Below are positions 7,570-14,839 of a stretch of 37,289 nucleotides of DNA, piece after piece. Origin of the DNA: Lachnospiraceae bacterium UBA3273 (GTDB lineage: Bacteria > Bacillota > Clostridia > Lachnospirales > Lachnospiraceae); NCBI GenBank assembly GCA_002362385.1, contig DEUB01000053.1, forward strand, positions 30,940-68,228, read 5' to 3'. The first letter of the stretch is position 1; each line of letters starts with the position of its first letter. A program made the translations under genes and the position numbers. Under the pieces are notes generated by a model, which was not told where the DNA came from, did no database searches, and was given only the letters and a program-made list of their open reading frames with translations.

Positions 7570-9000
7570 ATGGCAAAACAATATGAAACCGTAATCGGTC
7601 TGGAAGTGCATGTAGAGCTTGCAACCAAAACCAAAATATTCTGCGGCTGTTCCACAGCATTCGGCGGAGAGCCCAATACTCACACCTGTCCGGTATGTAC
7701 CGGTATGCCGGGTTCCCTTCCCGTATTAAATAAACAGGTGTTGGAATATGCTATTGGCGTTGGTCTGGCGACTAACTGCGATATTACGAGAAACTGCAAA
7801 TTTGACAGGAAAAATTATTTTTATCCCGACAATCCGCAAAACTACCAGATTTCCCAGCTTTATCTGCCCATCTGCCGCAACGGCTATGTGGAGATAGAGA
7901 CGGAGGAAGGCGTTAAGAAGGTAGGCATCCATGAGATCCATATGGAAGAGGATGCGGGCAAACTGGTTCATGACGAGTGGGAAGACAGTTCTTTGGTAGA
8001 TTTTAACCGTTCCGGCGTGCCTTTGATCGAAATCGTATCGGAGCCGGATATGAGAAGCGCAGAGGAAGTCATTGCTTACTTAGAAAAGCTGCGTCTCATT
8101 ATCCAGTATCTGGGGGCTTCCGACTGCAAGCTGCAGGAGGGATCCATGAGAGCGGATGTAAACCTCTCCGTCCGTGAGGTGGGAGCGGAGAAGTTCGGGA
8201 CCCGTACGGAGATGAAGAACTTAAATTCCTTTAAGGCCATTGCCCGTGCCATTGAGGGCGAGAGGGCAAGGCAGATCGATCTGATCGAGGATGGGAAAGA
8301 GGTTGTACAGGAGACACGCCGTTGGGACGATACCAAGGAATCCTCCTATGCCATGAGGAGCAAAGAGGACGCCCAGGATTACCGTTATTTCCCGGATCCG
8401 GATTTAGTGCCCATCGTTGTCAGCGACGAACTGCTTGAGAGCATCAGGGCGAAACAGCCGGAATTCCGCACGGAGAAAATGGCGCGTTATAAAGAGGAAT
8501 ATGATATTCCCGAATACGATATCGAGATCATTACCGCTTCCAAGAGAATGGCGGATTTGTTTGAAGAGACGGTTGCTATCTGCAAACAGCCCAAGAAGGT
8601 GTCCAACTGGCTGATGGTGGAGACCATGCGCCTTTTGAAGGAACAGGATATGGACCCTGAGGACATCCGGTTTTCCCCCAAGAATCTGGCGGCTTTGATC
8701 CAGATGACGGAGAAGAAGGAAATCAACAGTTCCGTTGCCAAGGAAGTATTTGAGGTTATGTTCAATGAGGATGTTGACCCTGTTGCGTATGTTGAGGAAA
8801 AGGGCTTAAAGACGGTCAATGACGAGGGGGCCCTGAGAAAGACCATTGAAGAGATCGTGGCGGCTAATCCCCAGTCGGTGGAGGATTACCATAACGGGAA
8901 GGAGAAGGCCATCGGATTTTTGGTGGGGCAGACTATGAAGGCGATGAAAGGGAAGGCTGATCCGGGGATGGTTAACCGGATTTTGAAGGAATTGTTGTAA
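7570..9000 (+). CDS. gatB: Asp/Glu-tRNA amidotransferase subunit B
   Basis: This 476-residue protein begins with the GatB signature VIGLEVHVEL. It has the zinc-binding cysteines 25/27 (FCGCS) and 40/43 (CPVC), and the family block FDRKNYFYPDNPQNYQISQ. GatB binds the mischarged tRNA, activates its side chain with ATP and amidates it with ammonia from GatA. The C-terminal YqeY-like tail (VGQTMKAMKGKADPGMVN) is complete. AAAGGAGGG lies inside the end of gatA, before the abutting ATG. The same window also encodes a glutaminyl-tRNA synthetase, so the complex may serve mainly Asn-tRNA or act as a second route to Gln-tRNA. Confidence 0.97.
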   Translation: MAKQYETVIGLEVHVELATKTKIFCGCSTAFGGEPNTHTCPVCTGMPGSLPVLNKQVLEYAIGVGLATNCDITRNCKFDRKNYFYPDNPQNYQISQLYLPICRNGYVEIETEEGVKKVGIHEIHMEEDAGKLVHDEWEDSSLVDFNRSGVPLIEIVSEPDMRSAEEVIAYLEKLRLIIQYLGASDCKLQEGSMRADVNLSVREVGAEKFGTRTEMKNLNSFKAIARAIEGERARQIDLIEDGKEVVQETRRWDDTKESSYAMRSKEDAQDYRYFPDPDLVPIVVSDELLESIRAKQPEFRTEKMARYKEEYDIPEYDIEIITASKRMADLFEETVAICKQPKKVSNWLMVETMRLLKEQDMDPEDIRFSPKNLAALIQMTEKKEINSSVAKEVFEVMFNEDVDPVAYVEEKGLKTVNDEGALRKTIEEIVAANPQSVEDYHNGKEKAIGFLVGQTMKAMKGKADPGMVNRILKELL

Positions 9001-9005
9001 AGGTA

Positions 9006-9257
9006 CGTATAAAGAAAAGGAGTCTGCCCTGGCGGGTTTCCGGCTGTAATCGGGGGCTTGCTCTGTAAAAAAATATATTTATTTCAGGAACTCACTTGCG
9101 TTCGGACAAAAACGCAGCGGCACATAAGATTGCAAAGGACGCAATCTAAGTGCCGGCGTTTTTGTAACGGTTCCTTCAATTAAATATATTTTTTTGCAGA
9201 GCAAGCCCCCGATTACAGCCGGAAACCAGCCGGGGCAGACTCTTTTTTCTTTATACG
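9006..9257. repeat. Giant imperfect palindrome (about 250-bp single hairpin)
   Basis: The left arm (9006-9081) and right arm (9181-9257) are nearly perfect inverse complements over about 76 bases; both begin CGTATAAAGAAAA when read inward. The few differences include changes that keep G-U pairs in RNA. Inside, AGGAAC (9086-9091) faces GTTCCT, and a further stem pairs ACAAAAACG and GGCACATAAGATTGC with GCAATCTAAGTGCC and CGTTTTTGT. The element directly follows the gatB stop, contains no ORF, and could act as a terminator in either direction or be a non-autonomous mobile (MITE-like) repeat. No clear target-site duplication is visible. Confidence 0.85.
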
Positions 9258-9354
9258 GTTGTCAGAAAGGCGGAAAGAGCCGGATGGCTCAGCAGAGGGC
9301 TTAGAGGAGGGGGATGGAGTGGGGCATGGGGAATAGAGGATGGAAAAAAGCGTA
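9258..9354 (+). other. Purine-rich, G-rich intergenic tract
   Basis: Between the giant hairpin and the TetR promoter the plus strand is almost all purine from about 9298 to 9350, with G runs of five, four and four bases (for example GGAGGGGGATGG and GTGGGGCATGGGG). No gene is visible here. It could form a weak G-quadruplex in DNA, or simply be low-complexity spacer. Confidence 0.4.
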
Positions 9355-9383
9355 TTGACAAAAAGGAGATACACGAATATAAT
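9355..9383 (+). promoter_or_regulatory. Consensus sigma-A promoter of the TetR/CPBP operon
   Basis: TTGACA (9355-9360) and TATAAT (9378-9383) are both perfect, with the ideal 17-base spacer. The -10 overlaps the palindromic operator described separately. Confidence 0.92.
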
Positions 9384-9405
9384 TAGTGTTATATAACAAT
9401 AATTA
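9380..9405. promoter_or_regulatory. 26-bp palindromic operator, probably for the adjacent TetR regulator
   Basis: The site reads TAATTA, G, TGTTATATAACA, A, TAATTA: a palindrome with a single mismatched pair. It covers the end of the -10 element and the transcription start. Repressor binding here would block transcription, which fits negative autoregulation by the TetR protein encoded 23 bases downstream. Confidence 0.78.
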
Positions 9406-9427
9406 TATTAAAGAAAGAGGGATTGTC

Positions 9428-9982
9428 ATGCCGCCTAAGACGAGGATTTCCAGGGAAATGATATTGGAGACGGCGTTTCAGCTGGTCAGGGAAGAGGGAG
9501 ACGGTGCGGTAAATGCCAGGAGGATAGCGGAATGTCTGAATTGCTCCACGCAGCCGGTCATGTATAATTTTAAGACCATTGAGGAACTCAGGCAGGAAGT
9601 GTATAAAATGGCGGATGCCTATCATACCGATTATATTATGTCGGTGGAAGAAAAGGATGATTTACCGCTTTTGGCTGTGGGATTGAATTATATTCGGTTT
9701 GGGTATGAGGAAAAAAATCTGTTCCGGTTTTTGTTTCAGACAAATCAGTTTTCGGGGATGAATCTGAACGCTTTGTTTTCCGATCCGGCTCTTTCCGGGG
9801 TAATGGATATGGTTGCCGGAGAAATGGGCGGGAGTTTGGAAGCGGCAAAAGAGCTTTTCAGAAAAGTAGCCGTTGTGGCCCACGGGTATGCCAGTTTACT
9901 AGCTAATAATGCGCTGGAATATGACGAGGACGCCTGCAGTAAGGATCTTTGTGATGTATTTAACGGTGCGGTAAAGAAATAG
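9428..9982 (+). CDS. TetR-family transcriptional regulator (184 aa)
   Basis: The N-terminal helix-turn-helix (about residues 9-55) contains ILETAFQLVREEGDGAVNARRIAECLNCS in pieces typical of TetR, ending in TQPVMYNFKTIEEL; Cys-Ser-Thr-Gln-Pro replaces the usual recognition-turn residues. The C-terminal part is a helical ligand/dimer domain. The start is the ATG preceded by AGAGGG; the longer in-frame start would put the operator inside the gene. It is transcribed from a perfect promoter covered by a palindrome, and lies 13 bases upstream of a CPBP membrane protease gene that it probably co-regulates. The inducer is unknown. Confidence 0.88.
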   Translation: MPPKTRISREMILETAFQLVREEGDGAVNARRIAECLNCSTQPVMYNFKTIEELRQEVYKMADAYHTDYIMSVEEKDDLPLLAVGLNYIRFGYEEKNLFRFLFQTNQFSGMNLNALFSDPALSGVMDMVAGEMGGSLEAAKELFRKVAVVAHGYASLLANNALEYDEDACSKDLCDVFNGAVKK

Positions 9983-9995
9983 TGAGGAGAAAAAT

Positions 9996-10706
9996 ATGAA
10001 AAAGTTGTATGAGAAGAATGAGTTGTGGTTTGCGTTATTGTGGATTTTTATATATTGTGCGGTAAGCATTCCCATCAGGGGAAAGCTGGGAGACGAAAGC
10101 ATAGGAATGGCCGCGGGACTTTTTGTCATTGCGGCGGGAATACTAGTTTTTGTGAAAAAATATCATCTTGAGGAAAAGTACGGGCTTGTGAAATGGACGG
10201 GAAAGGCGGGGGACTATCTGTTTTTTATCCCCATGTTCATTTTGATGACGGGAAATCTGTGGGGCGGGTTTGGCATTGCTTATGACGGCATGGCGCAGGT
10301 GTTTGCGGTTATTTCCATGCTGCTGATAGGCTTTATTGAGGAGATGGTATTCCGGGGGTTTTTGTTCCGCATCCTTTTGAAAAAAGACCCCGTCCCTGTG
10401 GCTGTTACCATTTCGGCAGTCACATTCGGTATCGGGCATATTGTGAACCTTTTGGCAGGGCAGGCCAATTTGGAAACGGTCATCCAGGTATTTTTTGCCG
10501 TTGCCTGGGGATTTATATTCACGATGGTGTTCTATAAATCAGGCAGTCTGTGGGTCTGCATTATCGTTCACGGAATGGTGGATGTTTTCGCCGAATTTGC
10601 AGCTCATGAAAATAATATGGCGTTTGTGTATGTAGGGGCAACAATTGTGATAGCGGTTATCTATTGTATTTATTTAAAAGGGAAACCTGCTGCATTGAAA
10701 GAGTAA
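9996..10706 (+). CDS. CPBP-family intramembrane glutamic/metallo-protease (236 aa)
   Basis: This is a membrane protein with about seven to eight hydrophobic segments. It carries the CPBP (Abi/Rce1-like) motifs: EEMVFRGF (Glu115, Glu116, Arg120), FGIGH (His148) and VHGMVD (His192, Asp196). The family cleaves prenylated or peptide substrates in the membrane in eukaryotes. In bacteria members are linked to bacteriocin self-immunity or signalling, but most have no known substrate. A GAGGAG ribosome binding site sits in the short gap after the TetR gene, so the two form an operon. No bacteriocin precursor is visible beside it, so no specific role is assigned. Confidence 0.88.
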   Translation: MKKLYEKNELWFALLWIFIYCAVSIPIRGKLGDESIGMAAGLFVIAAGILVFVKKYHLEEKYGLVKWTGKAGDYLFFIPMFILMTGNLWGGFGIAYDGMAQVFAVISMLLIGFIEEMVFRGFLFRILLKKDPVPVAVTISAVTFGIGHIVNLLAGQANLETVIQVFFAVAWGFIFTMVFYKSGSLWVCIIVHGMVDVFAEFAAHENNMAFVYVGATIVIAVIYCIYLKGKPAALKE

Positions 10707-10780
10707 TTGGAAAAGAACAATTTAAAAGAGTGATTAAAAACAGTAGTAAGAAATAGCATATTAAGAAACACCAATTAAGA

Positions 10781-10823
10781 AACAGGCAATTGCAGATTTG
10801 AGTGCATGATTGTCTGTTTTTTA
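10781..10823 (+). terminator. Intrinsic terminator of the TetR/CPBP operon
   Basis: AACAG.CAAT.GCA (10781-10793) pairs with TGC.ATTG.CTGTT around the loop GATTTGAG, followed by a T run (TGTTTTTTATTT). The stem has small bulges. Confidence 0.75.
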
Positions 10824-10828
10824 TTTCC

Positions 10829-10940
10829 GCGGGCAATGAGCCAAGCGCCGTGCCTGCACGGGCATTTGGCGAATGCCGCGAGGGTCAATATCCCCTCCCC
10901 TTGGGGCGTCCCAAATTTTATGCCCGCTGTTTGCGGCGGG
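10829..10940. repeat. GC-rich structured intergenic element, possibly a dispersed repeat
   Basis: GCGGGCA (10829-10835) is complementary to TGCCCGC (10921-10927). These arms enclose further hairpins: GCCAA/TTGGC (10840-10844 with 10866-10870) around CGTGC/GCACG (10849-10853 with 10856-10860), and a final CCCGC/GCGGG. Its base composition is clearly more GC-rich than its flanks. It encodes nothing convincing. It resembles multi-copy palindromic elements of gut Clostridia, but copy number cannot be seen here. Confidence 0.45.
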
Positions 10941-10955
10941 ATTATTAACTTGCCC

Positions 10956-10984
10956 TTGACAAAGAGACACCTATGTCGCATAAT
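10956..10984 (+). promoter_or_regulatory. Promoter of the second TetR/GNAT operon
   Basis: TTGACA (10956-10961), a 17-base spacer and CATAAT (10979-10984). The -10 lies between the two arms of an inverted repeat. Confidence 0.88.
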
Positions 10985-11002
10985 AAAAAGCGACACGGGT
11001 GT
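10967..11002. promoter_or_regulatory. Inverted-repeat operator, probably for the downstream TetR regulator
   Basis: The left arm ACACC-TA-TGTCGC (10967-10979) and right arm GCGACA-CG-GGTGT (10990-11002) are complementary except for the two central bases of each arm. The -10 box occupies the spacer, so occupancy would exclude RNA polymerase. Confidence 0.78.
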
Positions 11003-11022
11003 TGCAAAAAGGAGGCGATAAC

Positions 11023-11619
11023 ATGAGTATGAAGGGAGACAGAACAAAGGAGGACATTCGGGACAAAGCATATCGGCTGTTTTCCCAAAAGGGGTATAAG
11101 GACGTTACCATGAAGGACATTTGTGAGAAGACGGGATTGAGTCGGGGAGGGCTGTACCGCCATTATGACAGTACCGAGCAAATCTTTCTGGAAATTGTCA
11201 ATGGCTTTTCGGAGAAACAAAATCAAGAAATATCAACAAAGATCAGGAGACGTGTTCCGGCAGCCGTTATTTTGGAGGAGCTTCTTTCAAGATACGAAGA
11301 GGAAATGGCTGACAGTGAGAGTTCTTTCAGCCTTGCCATCTGCGAATTTTACAGCAATCCGGCAGTTTCTAAAACTGAAAATTCCGTAAGAAAGCAGTAT
11401 GAGGCTTCCAGATCCGGGTGGGTGGAGCTGATTCATTATGGAATGGAATCAGGGGAATTTAAGCAGGTAGAACCGGAAGCGGTTTTTCATATTATGGTAT
11501 TCGCCTATCAGGGAGTGCGGATGTATGGCAGATTAATGGAACTTGATAAAAATATTCCCGGTCAGATCATAAATGAAGTAAGAAGGCTTTTACTGCCTAA
11601 GGAGGATTTGAATGAATGA
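11023..11619 (+). CDS. TetR/AcrR-family transcriptional regulator (198 aa)
   Basis: A canonical TetR DNA-binding domain occupies about residues 8-55: AYRLFSQKGYKDVTMKDICE followed by KTGLSRGGLYRHYDS. The remainder is a helical effector domain of normal length. The start is the ATG 8 bases after AAAAAGGAGG. It is controlled by its own promoter with an inverted repeat around the -10, indicating autoregulation. Its last codons contain the ribosome binding site and start of the acetyltransferase gene (8-base overlap), so both are made together. The ligand is unknown. Confidence 0.9.
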   Translation: MSMKGDRTKEDIRDKAYRLFSQKGYKDVTMKDICEKTGLSRGGLYRHYDSTEQIFLEIVNGFSEKQNQEISTKIRRRVPAAVILEELLSRYEEEMADSESSFSLAICEFYSNPAVSKTENSVRKQYEASRSGWVELIHYGMESGEFKQVEPEAVFHIMVFAYQGVRMYGRLMELDKNIPGQIINEVRRLLLPKEDLNE

Positions 11620-12139
11620 TAATATTTACCTGGTAAGACCTGCATTGGAGATGAAAGAAGAGGCTCTTGCCTATCGTGAGGAGCATTTTGAAAAGGGAGA
11701 AAAGATCATCTGCGGAAGCGAGCTTTTTGACCAGACGGAAAGCTATGAGGAGTGGCTGGAATCTGTGACCCGCAACACAAGTTGTGAAACGGTAAATGAA
11801 AACTGGGTGGTCACGGATACCTTTTTCGCAGTCAGGAAAAGCGATAACAGGATAATCGGCATGATAGATTTAAGGCATACCCTCAATGATTTTTTGAAAG
11901 ATTTGGGAAACTGCGGATATAGTGTGCGCCCTTCTGAGAGAAAAAAGGGTTACGCCAAGGAGATGCTCGGTCAGATCCTTTTGGTGGCAAAGGCGGCAGG
12001 AATGGAGGAGATCCATATTTCCGTGGAAAAGGAAAACGCCGCATCCTTAAAGGTCATACAAAGGAATGGCGGCGTATATGAGCGCAGTTTCGATCATGAA
12101 GGGACAACGGCTGACATTTATAAAATCTGTTTAAAATAA
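11612..12139 (+). CDS. GNAT-family N-acetyltransferase (175 aa)
   Basis: The GNAT fold is recognisable from the strand-helix around IIGMIDLRH, the acetyl-CoA pyrophosphate loop VRPSERKKGYAKEML (pattern R-x-x-G-x-A) and the later NAASLKVIQRNGG that ends the core. The N-terminal YREEHFEKGEKIICGSELF is typical of a clostridial subgroup annotated as GNAT enzymes of unknown substrate. It overlaps the end of the TetR gene by 8 bases, so it is probably the regulated output of that repressor, perhaps a small-molecule modification or resistance function. The downstream 74 bases hold only a weak hairpin before the convergent DinB-like gene. Confidence 0.88.
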   Translation: MNDNIYLVRPALEMKEEALAYREEHFEKGEKIICGSELFDQTESYEEWLESVTRNTSCETVNENWVVTDTFFAVRKSDNRIIGMIDLRHTLNDFLKDLGNCGYSVRPSERKKGYAKEMLGQILLVAKAAGMEEIHISVEKENAASLKVIQRNGGVYERSFDHEGTTADIYKICLK

Positions 12140-12213
12140 TCTGCGGGCCTGTCCTGAAGTATCAGAACCTGTATGCAGTAAATACGGGCAAAAGGGCGTT
12201 TTTGGATGAATTC

Positions 12214-12735
12214 TTACAAGTACTTTGTATATTCCCCTTCCGGAAAAGGATTCTCCAGCCCTAAAACCCTGGGCCACAGTCCGGTATCGTCGATAATGAA
12301 GCCCATGAGCATTCCCATATGGGAATGAAGGTGCCTAAATTGTGCCAGGATCAGCGTGAATCTGGTGTATTCGCAATTGGAAGGATAGGAGAGAAGTTCG
12401 CTGTCTGTCAGATGAGAAAGATAGTCCTGTATTTTCTCCCGAATGGCGAGGAAATAATGATCGATCTCTTCCCGGGAAAGCGTTTTTTCGGAAACCACAT
12501 CTAAATTATTCAGATCCTTTTCATGTATATCAGGTTCCGTAAAATCCTTGTCCCGGGGATTGATGTACCATAAATCCAGGGAATGGAGCATATGGTAAAT
12601 GTGTTTATGGCAGGGCATCTGGCAGTATTCTTTGTCCCATAGCTCGTCGGGAACGCATTCGATGACATTTTTTACTTCCCATAAAGCGCGCTTAGTCTGT
12701 TCTGTTATGATTTCTGTAAGGGTATTCTGGTCCAT
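12214..12735 (-). CDS. DinB-superfamily protein (173 aa)
   Basis: This is a four-helix-bundle protein of the DinB/YfiT type. The metal-ligand histidines are probably in HMLHSLDLWY (first site) and in the late helix FRHLHSHMGML. Members bind a divalent metal; many are thiol-dependent transferases or have no known role. The length fits the family. A consensus-like promoter (TTGCAT, 17 bases, TATCAT) and an AGGAGA ribosome binding site precede it on the minus strand. It converges on the GNAT gene and is not part of an evident operon. Confidence 0.8.
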   Translation of the reverse strand: MDQNTLTEIITEQTKRALWEVKNVIECVPDELWDKEYCQMPCHKHIYHMLHSLDLWYINPRDKDFTEPDIHEKDLNNLDVVSEKTLSREEIDHYFLAIREKIQDYLSHLTDSELLSYPSNCEYTRFTLILAQFRHLHSHMGMLMGFIIDDTGLWPRVLGLENPFPEGEYTKYL

Positions 12736-12767
12736 ATGCGGTCTCCTGTGGTTTTTTTGATTACTTT

Positions 12768-12796
12768 ATGATACTCTTAAAGGAAAGAGAATGCAA
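12768..12796 (-). promoter_or_regulatory. Promoter of the DinB-like gene
   Basis: On the minus strand TTGCAT (12796-12791) and TATCAT (12773-12768) are separated by exactly 17 bases and lie about 30 bases from the start codon. Confidence 0.75.
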
Positions 12797-12827
12797 GCAG
12801 GAGCCAGAGAGCCGCTTTCTGTGGGAA

Positions 12828-12878
12828 TAAAAAGGAGTATCGCTCCATAGCTGAAAAACAGCTGATTTGCGACACTCC
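12828..12878 (-). terminator. Intrinsic terminator of the DUF3892 gene
   Basis: Outer arms GGAGTATCGC (12834-12843) and GCGACACTCC (12869-12878) pair with one mismatch. The inner arms AGCTG and CAGCT pair around AAAAA. Read on the minus strand the stem is followed by TTTTTATT. Confidence 0.85.
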
Positions 12879-12891
12879 ATTAATGGAAAAC

Positions 12892-13197
12892 TTATAAGTC
12901 CGGTTTAGCGGAAACGGAAGGGAGGTTTGTCAGGTTGTTTCCTTCCGTCCCGTCGGGAATACTTTTTAAGTATTCGCTGTCGCCCCGGTGGGCAACGCCT
13001 ACGCCGTTGATCTGTCCGGATTTGGCCATGGCAACGCCTTCCTCCTTGGAAACGGTGCGCCCGTCGGAAAGCTGGTAGCCGGTAACCTTCCCGCTGCTTT
13101 TTACAAGTCCTACGATATCCTTTGCGTCGCTTTTAGGGTTTGGGATATCGTCTAAAGTGTTCATTGCCAGTGACGCTGTAAAATCTTTATGGTCCAT
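12892..13197 (-). CDS. DUF3892 domain protein (101 aa)
   Basis: This is a small soluble protein. The core IVGLVKSSGKVTGYQLSDGR followed by TVSKEEGVAMAKSGQINGVGVA is typical of DUF3892, a short beta-rich domain found in Firmicutes with no established function. The start is the ATG preceded by AAAGGAG; the 15-codon extension at the N-terminus crosses that site and an upstream hairpin and is not coding. It is monocistronic and closed by a good terminator. Confidence 0.82.
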   Translation of the reverse strand: MDHKDFTASLAMNTLDDIPNPKSDAKDIVGLVKSSGKVTGYQLSDGRTVSKEEGVAMAKSGQINGVGVAHRGDSEYLKSIPDGTEGNNLTNLPSVSAKPDL

Positions 13198-13231
13198 AAA
13201 GAACTCCTTTCTGTCATAAATTCTGTTTATT

Positions 13232-13266
13232 CCCGCAGGCATTTAGCAGCTGCCGCGGGTTTTTTA
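13232..13266 (+). terminator. Hairpin with T run upstream of the DUF3892 gene
   Basis: CCCGC.GGC (13232-13240) pairs with GCC.GCGGG and is followed by TTTTTT on the plus strand. By orientation it is a plus-strand terminator, although no plus gene ends close by. It may shield the SOD-like gene from readthrough, or act as a leader structure for the minus-strand gene. Confidence 0.55.
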
Positions 13267-13418
13267 AGTGATTCGGTTAAAAATAGTATTTGTCCCGGAA
13301 AATGAATTATGCAGGGAAATTTTAGTGAAAAAGCTGATATAAGACGAAAAATTGAAATTTAAGGAAAAAGAACGGCCGGAGGAAAAAAGCATATGATAAA
13401 AAGAAAAGGATTTTATTC

Positions 13419-13910
13419 ATGATGCAGATAACACCACGTTTAACATTTGCTCATTTACTGGAAAAGGACAGACCCCAGGCGGTGGCATGGGTCAGGGGAA
13501 ATGAAGACAATTCCGGGCTGAGCGGGCTTGTCAAATTTTTTTCCACCCCCTACGGCGGGGTATTGGTCGAGGCGGAGATTTTTGGGCTGCCGAATATTGA
13601 AACCCAGCATTCCTCGGATTTTTATGCTTTGCATATCCATGATGCGGGAGATTGTTCGGATAATTTTGCGAAGACGGGAGATCATTATAATCCCGGCAAT
13701 ATGCCCCATCCCATGCATGCGGGAGACCTGCTTCCCCTTATGGGAAACCAGGGCTATGCGTGGACGGCCTTTTATGATAAAAGATTTACAGTGCCGGAGA
13801 TAATCGGAAAATCAGTAGTGATCCACAGCCAAAGGGATGATTTTACGTCGCAGCCTTCGGGAGATGCCGGAGAAAAAATAGGATGCGGCGTCATTATGAT
13901 GGAGAAATAA
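13419..13910 (+). CDS. Cu/Zn superoxide dismutase-like protein, no signal peptide (163 aa)
   Basis: The Cu/Zn-SOD fold is clear from LHIHDAGDCSD (His72, His74, Cys79), GDHYNP (His89), HPMHAGDL (His97, His100, Asp103), VVIHSQRDDF (His136) and GCGVI (Cys156). These supply all metal ligands and the disulfide pair. Two oddities are visible. The residue at the position of catalytic Arg143 is Lys153 (GDAGEKIGCG). The zinc loop between the third and fourth zinc-site histidines is shortened by about six residues. Known bacterial SodC proteins are exported, but this one has no signal peptide or membrane segment. Dismutase activity is therefore uncertain; a metal-binding or peroxide role is possible. 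Confidence 0.85.
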   Translation: MMQITPRLTFAHLLEKDRPQAVAWVRGNEDNSGLSGLVKFFSTPYGGVLVEAEIFGLPNIETQHSSDFYALHIHDAGDCSDNFAKTGDHYNPGNMPHPMHAGDLLPLMGNQGYAWTAFYDKRFTVPEIIGKSVVIHSQRDDFTSQPSGDAGEKIGCGVIMMEK

Positions 13911-13974
13911 AGAAAAGGCTGAAAGAAAGACAAAAAAGTAATAAAGGCAAAAAAGAAATAAAAGCAAAAGTGTG

Positions 13975-13996
13975 AGCGGGGTGCGCCCCGCTTTTC
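13975..13996. terminator. Bidirectional terminator between convergent genes
   Basis: AGCGGGG (13975-13981) pairs with CCCCGCT (13986-13992) around TGCG, with TTTT after it on the plus strand and T-rich sequence after it on the minus strand. Confidence 0.75.
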
Positions 13997-14012
13997 ACTA
14001 AATGTAAGACTC

Positions 14013-14678
14013 TTAATCCTCCAAAAGATATCTTAGGAAATCCACGGCCGTTTCTTTCCGTTCGGTAATATTGCCTATGGCAAAGTAAGGCTTTTCATCC
14101 GCTTCATACAGGCTGCGGATCCTGGGAAGATCGCCCACGTAAAGGGCCACGGGAACTCTGCCGTCGTCCTCGTAGGTGTGATATATCAGCCGGTCCTCTA
14201 ACTGCTCATATAAATCCTTTGGCAGTACGGTCTCAATATTTGACAGATAGGCCTGATTTGCGCAGCTTTCTATTGTCCATTCCGGTGCGATCAGCACATC
14301 AATACTTCCTGATTCCAAAAATGCGGACAGCTTCTGGGAATTAGCCACGTCTAAATTGTCGTTTTTATCCTGGGACATCTGTAGCGCCACATCCAGCCTG
14401 GCGGGATTGGTATCGGTGTCGATCCCCCGGGAACTGACATAATCCGATACCAGGTCAGTCTGTTCCTCGGAAATGATATTGCAGTTGACTAAAGCCACAT
14501 AAATGGAAGATTCCTTGCCGTATTCGATAAAGTGCCGGATAAATGCGATGATAAAGCAGGCGGCAATGAGAAAGAGGGCGATGGGTTTCCAGTAGTAATA
14601 GCAAAAATATTTGAACCGTTCCCAGGCACTTTTGTTCTTCATCATTTCTTTGTTTTTGGCAATTTCATCCTTCAGCAT
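14013..14678 (-). CDS. Membrane-anchored protein of unknown function (221 aa)
   Basis: An N-terminal cytoplasmic stretch rich in Lys/Glu/Met (MLKDEIAKNKEMMKNKSAWE) is followed by one membrane segment (about 33-54) and an extracytoplasmic domain of about 165 residues. That domain has alternating strands and helices (SIDVLIAPEWTIE, ALYVGDLPRI) vaguely like a periplasmic-binding half-domain. I do not recognise the family. The start is the ATG after AAAGGACG; a 30-codon in-frame extension runs through the promoter and is not used. It is a single gene with its own strong promoter. Confidence 0.7.
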   Translation of the reverse strand: MLKDEIAKNKEMMKNKSAWERFKYFCYYYWKPIALFLIAACFIIAFIRHFIEYGKESSIYVALVNCNIISEEQTDLVSDYVSSRGIDTDTNPARLDVALQMSQDKNDNLDVANSQKLSAFLESGSIDVLIAPEWTIESCANQAYLSNIETVLPKDLYEQLEDRLIYHTYEDDGRVPVALYVGDLPRIRSLYEADEKPYFAIGNITERKETAVDFLRYLLED

Positions 14679-14736
14679 ATGCGATCGTCCTTTCAGGGTA
14701 TCCATGCAGGAAAAAAATATCTGCAGGAATAAACTA

Positions 14737-14765
14737 ATCATAGTATGGGTAAGATTTTGTGTCAA
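14737..14765 (-). promoter_or_regulatory. Promoter of the membrane-anchored protein gene
   Basis: On the minus strand TTGACA (14765-14760), a 17-base spacer and TATGAT (14742-14737). Confidence 0.88.
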
Positions 14766-14839
14766 CAAAGTTCATGGAAATTTCATTTTATTGAAATTGT
14801 ATTCTATTACCGTTTCGCGCCGGAATGTCATGGACAAAA

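Noticed and set aside
9006..9257. Insertion sequence in the giant palindrome
   Set aside because: There is no transposase ORF inside and no clear target duplication; it is kept as a repeat or hairpin of unknown type.
10806..11021. A 71-codon plus-strand ORF across the GC-rich element and the TetR operator
   Set aside because: It spans a terminator, hairpins, the promoter and the operator, and has no ribosome binding site. It is better explained as an open frame in a GC-rich repeat.
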